5,540 bases of DNA. It comes from Phycisphaerae bacterium (GTDB taxonomy: Bacteria > Planctomycetota > Phycisphaerae > Phycisphaerales > SM1A02). The notes under the pieces were generated by a model, which was not told the DNA's origin, searched no databases, and was given only the letters and a program-made list of their open reading frames with translations. The translations under genes were made by a program, and so were the position numbers. This document shows, piece after piece, positions 1-5,540 of the stretch. Each line of letters begins with the position of its first letter. Position 1 is the stretch's first letter. The stretch lies in the NCBI GenBank assembly GCA_002862325.1, contig PKCT01000261.1, positions 1-5,540 on the forward strand, in the 5' to 3' direction.

Positions 1-432
1 ACCGTCGCCATCCACGTCACCCACCGCGACGCCGAAACTCCAGTCCCGATGATCGCCCAGCCCCCAGCTCGACTCGAGGACGTCGAACCCCAGTTCCCCA
101 TCCTCGATCAAACGATTCTGGAGCACGATGGCACCGGGCCCTTCATGGGGGGTCGTCAGAGTCGCCCCGTTGGGCACGATCAGGTCGAGATCGCCGTCTC
201 CCTCCAGATCGATCAACGCCAGTCCACCGCCCTTGACCTCGGGAATCTGGGTGCTCGGTCGCCCACCAGTGGTCGCCTCGACGCCTTCGAGTCCGACGGC
301 GTCGGTGACATCGACGAGCTCGATCCCAAGAACGGCCGGCTCGGAGGTCGATTCGACGTTCGTACCGACGTCCGAATCGGCGTCGCATCCGAGCGACGTC
401 CCGAGCATCGCGACGAGGAGGCCGCGTCGCAT
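1..432 (-). CDS. FG-GAP/VCBS repeat lipoprotein, CRTAC1-like (3' part outside window)
   Basis: The first 144 residues are visible; the gene continues past the left edge. The ATG (430-432) overlaps the TGA of the upstream TPR gene by one base (TGATG), and GGAGG (complement of 443-447) lies 10 nt upstream, so the start is well supported. The N-terminus is a very short signal (MRRGLLVAMLGTSLGC) with Cys16 as the candidate lipidated residue. The lipobox is imperfect, Ser rather than Leu at -3. After a Ser/Thr/Glu-rich linker comes a stretch typical of CRTAC1/ASPIC-UnbV propellers: GGG at 68-70, the calcium loop DLEGDGDLD (75-83), then IVPNG. A second loop, GDVDGDG, is cut at the edge (138-144). 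FG-GAP loops bind calcium within beta-propeller blades, and such proteins act outside the cytoplasm, often in adhesion or complex assembly. A C-terminal ASPIC/UnbV domain would be expected but cannot be seen. The fold is fairly certain; the function is unknown. Confidence 0.85.
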   Translation of the reverse strand, partial: MRRGLLVAMLGTSLGCDADSDVGTNVESTSEPAVLGIELVDVTDAVGLEGVEATTGGRPSTQIPEVKGGGLALIDLEGDGDLDLIVPNGATLTTPHEGPGAIVLQNRLIEDGELGFDVLESSWGLGDHRDWSFGVAVGDVDGDG

Positions 433-1358
433 CAGACGTCGCCCTCCGCGCCGGGCTCGACCTGCCCTACGCGGGCCCGTGCGCGAGCCTCCTCCCGCCG
501 CGCCCACTCGGCGTCCTCGGGGGATCCGAGACGATCGTGTGCTCTGGCGAGCTTGGCCCAACCTTCGTAGTGGTCGACGAATTGGATCACGCCCTTGTGA
601 TAGGAATGCGCCGCGTCCTCCACGCGATCGAGTTCCCACAACGCATCGCCGCGGCGGATCCACGCCTTTCCCAGGGCACGCCGTCGATCGACCGTCCCCA
701 GATCGATCTCGATCGCTCGATCCAGACTTACCAAGGCCTCCTCGGGATTCGCGAGTTCGAGCTGCGAGACGCCCAGTCCGAAGTGTGAATCGGGCTCAGT
801 CGGAACCACGTCCAGATGACGACGAAAGGCCTGGGTCGCCTCCTCGGGTCGGCCGAGGTAGAAGAGGCACCACCCCCGATAGTGATCGAGATGGGAACGC
901 TCGGGATACGACACCTCGATCCGGTCGAGCGCATTCCAGGATTCCAGGGCGACGGCGTATCGCTTCTGCTTCTGGACCGCGAGGGCCTGGAGGAACTGCA
1001 GCGATGGGTGGTCTGGATGCGACTCGCGCAGGGTCGAGAGAAGGTCCTCCGCCATGCCGTATCGCCCCTGCTCCAGAAGCTCTCTCGCGACCACGATCTC
1101 CGGTGGTGGAGGTTCGGAGATCGATCGACCGGGCCTCGACGACTCGGGATCCTCGCATCCGGCGATGCCGTGGAGGAGGATCACGACGGCCAGACCGCAT
1201 CCCAGACGTTTTCCCAGCGCTTTCCCAAGAAGGCGGTCGGGACGAACAGGTCTGCAATTGCGGAGCCAGGGCTCCGAGAACCTCGGATTCCGAGCTCGGC
1301 GAAAGGTCTTCATTCGGTCGAATATATTCTGGACCCGATCCGGCATTCTGGAGTCCAA
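432..1358 (-). CDS. TPR-repeat protein with lipoprotein-like signal, TTG start
   Basis: This is a 308-residue protein. The start is TTG at 1356-1358, chosen because a perfect AGGAGG (complement of 1366-1371) sits 7 nt upstream. In-frame ATGs at residues 5 and 16 have no comparable ribosome site. Residues 1-53 are Arg-rich. A hydrophobic stretch (54-67) then ends in GIAGC with Cys68, a good lipobox, followed by a Pro/Ser/Glu linker (70-87). From about residue 85 to 294 the protein is helical, with roughly six TPR units (about 85-117, 118-150, 156-188, 189-222, 228-260, 261-294). The clearest are YLGRPEEATQAFRRHL and ELANPEEALVSLDRAIEI. TPR arrays are protein-binding scaffolds; here the array would face the periplasm if the lipobox is used. 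The gene overlaps the downstream FG-GAP lipoprotein gene by one base, so the two are probably coupled and may interact. The 67-residue segment before the lipobox is unusually long, so the anchor could instead be an uncleaved membrane helix. Confidence 0.87.
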   Translation of the reverse strand: MDSRMPDRVQNIFDRMKTFRRARNPRFSEPWLRNCRPVRPDRLLGKALGKRLGCGLAVVILLHGIAGCEDPESSRPGRSISEPPPPEIVVARELLEQGRYGMAEDLLSTLRESHPDHPSLQFLQALAVQKQKRYAVALESWNALDRIEVSYPERSHLDHYRGWCLFYLGRPEEATQAFRRHLDVVPTEPDSHFGLGVSQLELANPEEALVSLDRAIEIDLGTVDRRRALGKAWIRRGDALWELDRVEDAAHSYHKGVIQFVDHYEGWAKLARAHDRLGSPEDAEWARREEARARARVGQVEPGAEGDV

Positions 1359-1365
1359 TGGTAGA

Positions 1366-1371
1366 CCTCCT
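1366..1371 (-). promoter_or_regulatory. Shine-Dalgarno site of the TPR gene
   Basis: On the minus strand this reads AGGAGG within a purine-rich run and lies 7 nt before TTG 1356-1358. It decides the start: the next in-frame ATG (1344-1346) would be 19 nt away, outside the normal spacing range. Confidence 0.7.
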
Positions 1372-1505
1372 CTTCCGTCTTCGTCGGGGGCAAGTCGAAT
1401 CCCGTCTCCCTAAACGGGGGAGTCGGTTTGGGTCCCATCCAGACCGGGCGAGCTCCGTTCGTCCATGACGCCACCGACGAGTGTGAGCCCCGAGCCGGTC
1501 CGTCC

Positions 1506-1515
1506 GGTTCGAACC
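1506..1515. promoter_or_regulatory. Perfect palindrome GGTTCGAACC, possible operator
   Basis: GGTTCGAACC is fully self-complementary. It lies in the divergent gap, 29 bases before the GTG at 1545 and 50 before the ATG at 1566. Its position suits a dimeric regulator, but 10-base palindromes also arise by chance, and TTCGAA occurs several more times in the window, including inside coding sequence (3543-3548, 4802-4807). It is reported as a visible structure only. Confidence 0.25.
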
Positions 1516-1534
1516 TGAAGAAACGTCGCTTCGC

Positions 1535-1538
1535 GGAG
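1535..1538 (+). promoter_or_regulatory. Possible ribosome binding site favouring GTG 1545 for the cytochrome gene
   Basis: GGAG lies 6 nt before an in-frame GTG (1545-1547). The ATG at 1566 has no purine-rich site in the normal range. The GTG start would add seven residues (MSYPSSQ) before the signal peptide and remains compatible with export. The match is only four bases, so it does not settle the start. Confidence 0.35.
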
Positions 1539-1565
1539 CACTTCGTGTCCTACCCCAGCTCGCAG

Positions 1566-3218
1566 ATGATTCCCGCACGGCTCGCCATCGCCGCGACGCT
1601 GGGAATCGCGTCCTCGAGCATGGGCCAGGTCGTCCCTCCGCAGCCCGCGGTGGGCGAACCGCTCCTCGACCTCACGCCGAACCAACGCGACCTCTTCTTC
1701 CAGGGGAAGGCCGCGTATACCTTCCCCATCCCGGTCGCCGACGGCTTGGGACCGATCTTCAATAAGACCAACTGTCGATCGTGCCACTCGCAACCGGACG
1801 GCGGCGTGGGCAACATCGCGGTCAACCACTTCGGATTCGTCGACAAGGGCGAGTTCGTGACCCTTCCCGGCGGAACGATTCTCCAGCTCGTCGCCATCGG
1901 CAACTGCCAAGAGACGATGCCCCTCGAAGCGAACTTCGAGACCGACCGGATCACGCCCGGCATGATGGGCTACGGTCTGGTCGAAGCGATACCCGACGCC
2001 GCGATCGCGGCGCTCGAGGATCCGACGGACGCCGACGGCGACGGCATCAGCGGTCGCGTCCACTGGGTCGAGGACCTCGCGGCACCGCCGGGATCTCCGC
2101 TACGGGCGGGACGCTTCGGCTGGAAGTCCATCGTCGCGACCGTGGAGCACTTCTCCGGCGACGCGGCCTTGATGGAGATGGGTCTGACCAACCAGATCCT
2201 TCCCGAGGAGACCGCACCGAACGGGGACCTCGCGCTGCTGGATGCGTGCGACGACGTTCCCGATCCGGAGGATGCACCGGACACCGAGGGATTCACCTTC
2301 ATCGATCGGGTGACACACTTCCAGCGCTACATGGTCGCGCCGCCCCAGAGTCCTCGCGGCGGCATGCGCGGCGAGGTGGTGTTCAACGACATCGGCTGCA
2401 ACGGATGCCATACCGCGAGCTTCACGACGGCAAACGACCCCTCGCTCGAGGCCGCCTTGCGAAACCGCCGAGTGAAGCCGTACTCCGACTTTCTCCTGCA
2501 CGACATGGGTCTGCTCGGAGACGGCCTGCCCCAGGGCGAGGCCGGCGGGAACGAATTCAGGACGACGCCGCTGATGGGCGTCGCCCGTCGACTCACGATG
2601 ATCCACGACGGCCGATTCGGGAGCGGTTCGCTGGAGAACAAGCTGCGTGAGGCGATCCTCGCCCACGGCCCCTTCGGCGAGGGTGCTGCGAGCGCCGCCG
2701 CGTTCTCGAGCCTCGCGGCGGACGACGATGCGGCCCTCTTCCGGTTCCTGGCATCACTCGGACGAATGGACTTCGATCACAACGACGACGACGTCGTGGA
2801 TCTCTCGGACTGGGAGGTCTTCCTGGGCTGCAGCCAGATCGATCTCGTCATCACCCCCGACATGCCCTGCGGCATCAGCGACATCGACCAGGATGGAGAC
2901 GTGGACGCCGACGACCTCGCATCGTTCCTCCTCGCCTTCGACGGTGACGACGGCGACTGCGACGGGAACGGGGTGAGCGATCTCGCGGAGATCTTCGCAG
3001 GCGCCGCCGATGCGGATGGAGACGGCATTCCCGACGAATGTCCACCCCCCTGCATCGGCGACCTCGATGGCAACCGCCGAGTGGACGGCGGCGACCTGGG
3101 CGCAATGTTCGTGGCCTGGGGACCGTGCGAGGGCTGCGACGCCGACCTGAACCAGGACGGTGCGGTCGGCGGTGCCGACATCGGCCTGCTGATCGTCGGG
3201 TGGGGACCGTGCGAATGA
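1566..3218 (+). CDS. Di-haem c-type oxidoreductase (DUF1111/DHOR family) with dockerin-like C-terminal tail
   Basis: This is a 550-residue exported protein. Residues 1-21 form a Sec signal (MIPAR, hydrophobic core, SMGQ). The catalytic part (about 30-400) has two c-type haem sites, C70-R-S-C73-H74 and C278-N-G-C281-H282. Landmarks of the DUF1111 'CxxCHT' family are present: MGYGLVEAIPDA (134-145), the calcium loop DADGDGISGR (155-164), GRFGWK (182-187), PYSDFLLHDMG (305-315) and HDGR (347-350). The family is MauG/cytochrome c peroxidase-like and carries out periplasmic redox chemistry; the substrate here is unknown. Residues 402-550 hold calcium loops at 404-415, 439-450, 464-475, 482-490 (TSP3-like), 499-510 and 527-538. 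The last two form a dockerin-like pair ending WGPCE. Haem attachment requires a Ccm-type system, not seen here. GTG 1545 is an alternative start. The enzyme assignment is firm; the role of the tail is inferred. Confidence 0.93.
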   Translation: MIPARLAIAATLGIASSSMGQVVPPQPAVGEPLLDLTPNQRDLFFQGKAAYTFPIPVADGLGPIFNKTNCRSCHSQPDGGVGNIAVNHFGFVDKGEFVTLPGGTILQLVAIGNCQETMPLEANFETDRITPGMMGYGLVEAIPDAAIAALEDPTDADGDGISGRVHWVEDLAAPPGSPLRAGRFGWKSIVATVEHFSGDAALMEMGLTNQILPEETAPNGDLALLDACDDVPDPEDAPDTEGFTFIDRVTHFQRYMVAPPQSPRGGMRGEVVFNDIGCNGCHTASFTTANDPSLEAALRNRRVKPYSDFLLHDMGLLGDGLPQGEAGGNEFRTTPLMGVARRLTMIHDGRFGSGSLENKLREAILAHGPFGEGAASAAAFSSLAADDDAALFRFLASLGRMDFDHNDDDVVDLSDWEVFLGCSQIDLVITPDMPCGISDIDQDGDVDADDLASFLLAFDGDDGDCDGNGVSDLAEIFAGAADADGDGIPDECPPPCIGDLDGNRRVDGGDLGAMFVAWGPCEGCDADLNQDGAVGGADIGLLIVGWGPCE

Positions 3219-3224
3219 TCGCCC

Positions 3225-3272
3225 GATTCGAAACCAGATTCGAAACCAGATCCAGAACCTGCTCCAGGACCA
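3225..3272 (+). repeat. Four-unit 12-bp tandem repeat between cytochrome and propeller genes
   Basis: The unit GATTCGAAACCA occurs twice exactly (3225-3236, 3237-3248). It is followed by GATCCAGAACCT (3249-3260; 8 of 12 match the first unit) and GCTCCAGGACCA (3261-3272; 9 of 12 match the third). The next 12 bases no longer match convincingly. The array begins seven bases after the cytochrome stop codon. The unit length is a multiple of three and contains no stop in any forward frame, so openness there is not evidence of coding. Each exact copy contains the palindrome TTCGAA. Confidence 0.7.
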
Positions 3273-3312
3273 GAGCCTCTTTCATGAACCGAGATCAGTC
3301 ACCAACACTTCC

Positions 3313-3316
3313 GGAG
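3313..3316 (+). promoter_or_regulatory. Ribosome binding site of the propeller gene
   Basis: GGAG (extended to GGAGA) ends 6 nt before ATG 3323-3325. It is the best site near any candidate start of this gene and places a normal signal peptide immediately at the N-terminus. It is therefore used to choose 3323 over the in-frame ATGs at 3284 and 3215. Confidence 0.65.
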
Positions 3317-3322
3317 ACTCCG

Positions 3323-5540
3323 ATGCGATCATCGCTCACCCAGACGCCCTGCTCGATCCTGGCGGCCGGGACGATTCTTCTGCTCGCCTCGTCCGTCTTC
3401 GCCCAATCCGACTGGGTCGCCTTCGAGGAGGCGACCTCGACCCGCCTCGTCACCGATCCGATCTACGTGGACAACGACAACATCGAGAAGGACTTCGCCT
3501 GGGGCGACGTGAACAAGGATGGCTGGGTCGACCTGGTGGTGGTTCGAAAGTTCCCGGGATCGATCGAAGGCGGCGCTCGAAACCTCCTCTTCCTCAATCG
3601 GGAGGGCGTGCTCGTCGACTCCACCGACCTCTATGCGTCCGCCACCGACGTCATCGGCGACAACGGGTTCCTCACCCCGACCAACGATCGGGACGTGAAG
3701 CTGGCGGACGTCGATCAGGACGGCTGGCTGGACATGATCACCTCCACCACGATGAGCGACGACCTGACCACGCTTCTCGGCCAGCCGCGGGTGTACATGA
3801 ACCTCGGCGAGGACGGAGTCGGGAACTGGCTCGGCTTCCGGTTCGAGAACGGTCGCATTCCCCGCATGCTCTCGGCGGACGGGAACTCGGCGAATCCTCG
3901 AGGCTGCGCCCTCGACGTCGCGGACGTCAACGACGACGGATATCCCGACATCTACATCGTCGACTACGACACGCCGGAGACCAGTGGAACCGTCTGCATC
4001 GATCTGAACAACGACGGCGACACCAACGACATCGTCGACGGCGTCTCGGAATGCAACGAAAGTCCAGCCGAGGATCCGTCCAAGGACTTCAACGGCAAGC
4101 TGCTGATCAACCAGGGTGCGACGAACCCGGGCTTCTTCACGGACACGCGGAACACCCGTATGACCAGCACCCAGTTGGAGATGGGCTTCGGCAACGAGTG
4201 CGCGATCCGCGACGTGAACGGCGATGGTCTCCTGGACATCATCCGCGTGAACACCCTGATCACCGGACAGGACATCGCCGTGCTCTACCAGACGCCCGCC
4301 GGCGTCTGGGACGGCCCGATCACCGTGACGGAGTTCCAGCCCTACGGGATGAACGCCGCGGACCTCAACAACGACGGTCGGGTCGACATCGTCACTGCCG
4401 ACGACGGACAGGACGCCTATCTGATCAACGATGGCAACGACGCCCAGAACCGGGCCACCTGGACGCGGTACACCATGCCGGATTCGCTGAACGAATTCGG
4501 GAACTCGATCCAGTTCGGCGATCTCGACCTGGACGGCTGGCAGGACGTGATCATCGCGGACGTGGACTCCGATCTGGGCCCCTTCTGCCCGAGCAGCGGA
4601 CGACGGATGCACATCTACCGAAACACCGGCGACGTCGCGAACCTGCTCGACGAGGACGGGACGGTGCTCCCCCTGTGGGCGCTCGCGTCGACCTACGACA
4701 GCGCGCCCATCGACATTGACAACGACGGCTACCTCGACCTGGTGATCGGCGCATGCTACGGAATGAGCGTCTGGATGAACCGCCCCCCGATCGGGATCGA
4801 ATTCGAATATCCCGATGGACGTCCGAACGACGTCGGTCCGGGGACGCCGACCTCCTTCGACGTCAACCTGACGACGTTGGGCGGTGTGCTCGACGAGACG
4901 AGCCCCGCGCTGGTCGTCGAGGTCGACAACGAAGGCCCCGTCAGCTACGCCCTTTCGGGCTCGGGCGCGAATCGGACCGCGACCCTTCCCGCCTTCGACT
5001 GCGGCGACGAAATCGAGTACCACTTCACGGCCGAACTGGTCGGCGGAGCCCAGTACCGCGATCCGCCGACGGGGACCTACCGGATCGACGTCGCCACCGA
5101 CCTCGCCGTGGTGTTCGACGACGACATGGAAGGCGGCGACAACGGGTGGACCACCGACGCGTCGGGCGTCACCGCCGGCTTCTGGGAACGCGCCGATCCG
5201 ATCGCGACCACCAATGGTGGCGAGCAATACGCACCCGGCGAGGCCGCGAGCGGAGACTTCTGTTGGGTCAGCCAGAACGGTGCGCCCGGTGGTTCGGCCG
5301 GTGCGGCGGACCTCGATGGCGGACCGATCACCCTGACCTCGCCCACGATCGACCTGGGAACCACCGGTGGCGAAGTCTCCTTCGCATGGTGGTTGAACTG
5401 CGACGACTTCGGCACGTCGACCGGTGATGCGTTGTCGGTGGAGATGAACGACGGTTCCGGATGGGTGCTCGCGCTGGAGATCGCCAGTGGAGATCCCGGA
5501 TGGGGATCGCGGACCCTGCGGATCGAGGATCACGTGTCGC
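3323..5540 (+). CDS. Secreted FG-GAP/VCBS propeller protein with C-terminal beta-sandwich domains (3' end outside window)
   Basis: 739 codons are visible without a stop. A Sec signal (about 1-29; hydrophobic 12-26, then SSVFAQ) suggests cleavage after Ala28. Seven FG-GAP calcium motifs follow: GDVNKDGWVD (61-70), ADVDQDGWLD (128), ADVNDDGYPD (200), RDVNGDGLLD (296), ADLNNDGRVD (346), GDLDLDGWQD (399) and IDIDNDGYLD (463). This count fits a seven-bladed propeller. An eighth loop, IDLNNDGDTND (226-236), lies inside the longest gap and looks like an insertion in one blade. Residues 488-597 resemble the Ig-like beta domain often following such propellers in planctomycetes. From 598 (FDDDMEGGDNGW) a MAM/jelly-roll-like domain starts (GFWER, DFCWV, DLDGGPITLTSP) and is cut off by the window edge. 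The protein is probably a cell-surface or secreted binding protein. It has no catalytic motif and no ASPIC/UnbV domain in view. It lies 104 bases after the cytochrome gene and may be co-transcribed with it. Domain calls beyond residue 488 are less certain. Confidence 0.88.
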   Translation, partial: MRSSLTQTPCSILAAGTILLLASSVFAQSDWVAFEEATSTRLVTDPIYVDNDNIEKDFAWGDVNKDGWVDLVVVRKFPGSIEGGARNLLFLNREGVLVDSTDLYASATDVIGDNGFLTPTNDRDVKLADVDQDGWLDMITSTTMSDDLTTLLGQPRVYMNLGEDGVGNWLGFRFENGRIPRMLSADGNSANPRGCALDVADVNDDGYPDIYIVDYDTPETSGTVCIDLNNDGDTNDIVDGVSECNESPAEDPSKDFNGKLLINQGATNPGFFTDTRNTRMTSTQLEMGFGNECAIRDVNGDGLLDIIRVNTLITGQDIAVLYQTPAGVWDGPITVTEFQPYGMNAADLNNDGRVDIVTADDGQDAYLINDGNDAQNRATWTRYTMPDSLNEFGNSIQFGDLDLDGWQDVIIADVDSDLGPFCPSSGRRMHIYRNTGDVANLLDEDGTVLPLWALASTYDSAPIDIDNDGYLDLVIGACYGMSVWMNRPPIGIEFEYPDGRPNDVGPGTPTSFDVNLTTLGGVLDETSPALVVEVDNEGPVSYALSGSGANRTATLPAFDCGDEIEYHFTAELVGGAQYRDPPTGTYRIDVATDLAVVFDDDMEGGDNGWTTDASGVTAGFWERADPIATTNGGEQYAPGEAASGDFCWVSQNGAPGGSAGAADLDGGPITLTSPTIDLGTTGGEVSFAWWLNCDDFGTSTGDALSVEMNDGSGWVLALEIASGDPGWGSRTLRIEDHVS

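Larger units (their letters stand above)
1359..1565. promoter_or_regulatory. Divergent intergenic region between the two gene pairs
   Basis: These 207 bases separate oppositely transcribed genes, so promoters for both directions should lie here. I see no convincing -35/-10 pair on either strand. Visible structure is limited to the minus-strand ribosome site (1366-1371), two overlapping and mutually exclusive short stems (CCCGT 1401-1405 with ACGGG 1414-1418; CTCCC 1406-1410 with GGGAG 1418-1422), and a perfect 10-base palindrome (1506-1515). The cytochrome frame stays open here back to a TTG at 1428, but those codons do not resemble an exported N-terminus. If GTG 1545 is the real cytochrome start, the non-coding part ends at 1544. 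Confidence 0.55.

Noticed and set aside
1401..1422. Short GC stems suggesting a terminator
   Set aside because: Stems are only five pairs, there is no following T-run, and both neighbouring genes are transcribed away from this point, so no terminator is expected.
128..1468. A 446-codon plus-strand open frame across the TPR and CRTAC1-like genes
   Set aside because: Its product is an Arg/Pro/Ser-rich low-complexity chain with no domain, while the minus strand shows TPR units, an FG-GAP loop, lipobox motifs and a TGATG gene junction.
1500..1520. T-arm-like GGTTCGAACC suggesting a tRNA
   Set aside because: The flanking bases do not form a five-pair T stem, and no anticodon, D-arm or acceptor pairing surrounds it.
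1511..1527. GAAC followed by CGTC, resembling an ECF sigma promoter
   Set aside because: The two elements are only about 8 bases apart; ECF promoters need roughly 16-17.
796..1578. A 260-codon minus-strand frame crossing the divergent intergenic region
   Set aside because: It is out of frame with the TPR gene over most of its length, Arg/Ser-rich without domains, and inconsistent with the strong start signal of the TPR gene.
3225..3272. Repeat array as a small CRISPR
   Set aside because: Units are 12 bases and directly adjacent with no spacers, and no cas gene is present.
3329..5533. A 734-codon open frame on the minus strand, the longest closed frame in the window
   Set aside because: It is aligned codon-for-codon opposite the propeller gene. 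GAC-rich calcium motifs read as GTC on the other strand, giving a Val/Asp/Arg-rich product with no recognisable domain. The plus strand carries a signal peptide, a ribosome site and clear FG-GAP motifs.

Overview
The window looks like chromosomal DNA of a GC-rich planctomycete, most likely a member of the Phycisphaerae. This is inferred from three things. The cytochrome ends in paired EF-hand loops with the Trp-Gly-Pro-Cys spacing common in secreted proteins of that group. FG-GAP propellers and lipid- or Sec-exported proteins are abundant. Coding third positions are strongly G/C. No marker gene fixes the taxonomy.

Layout: two divergent two-gene units share a 207-base non-coding centre (1359-1565). 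To the left, on the minus strand, a TPR-repeat protein with a lipoprotein-like signal (1358-432) is followed by the first 144 codons of an FG-GAP/CRTAC1-like lipoprotein (432 to beyond the left edge). The two genes share one base (TGATG). To the right, on the plus strand, a di-haem c-type oxidoreductase of the DUF1111/DHOR family with a long calcium-loop and dockerin-like tail (1566-3218) is followed, after 104 bases, by a large secreted FG-GAP propeller protein. That protein runs off the right edge (3323 to beyond 5540).

All four products are predicted to leave the cytoplasm. The left pair is probably translationally coupled. The right pair may be one transcript: an exported redox enzyme with a probable docking tail, next to a large propeller protein that could bind partners or glycans. 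No substrate can be read from the sequence. The main oddities are a 12-bp tandem repeat between the cytochrome and propeller genes, an open extension of the propeller gene back to an ATG overlapping the cytochrome stop codon, a TTG-initiated TPR protein with an unusually long segment before its lipobox, and the fusion of a DHOR enzyme to six EF-hand/TSP3-like loops.

No RNA gene, mobile element, CRISPR array or convincing terminator was seen. The very long antisense open frame under the propeller gene is an artefact of codon composition.
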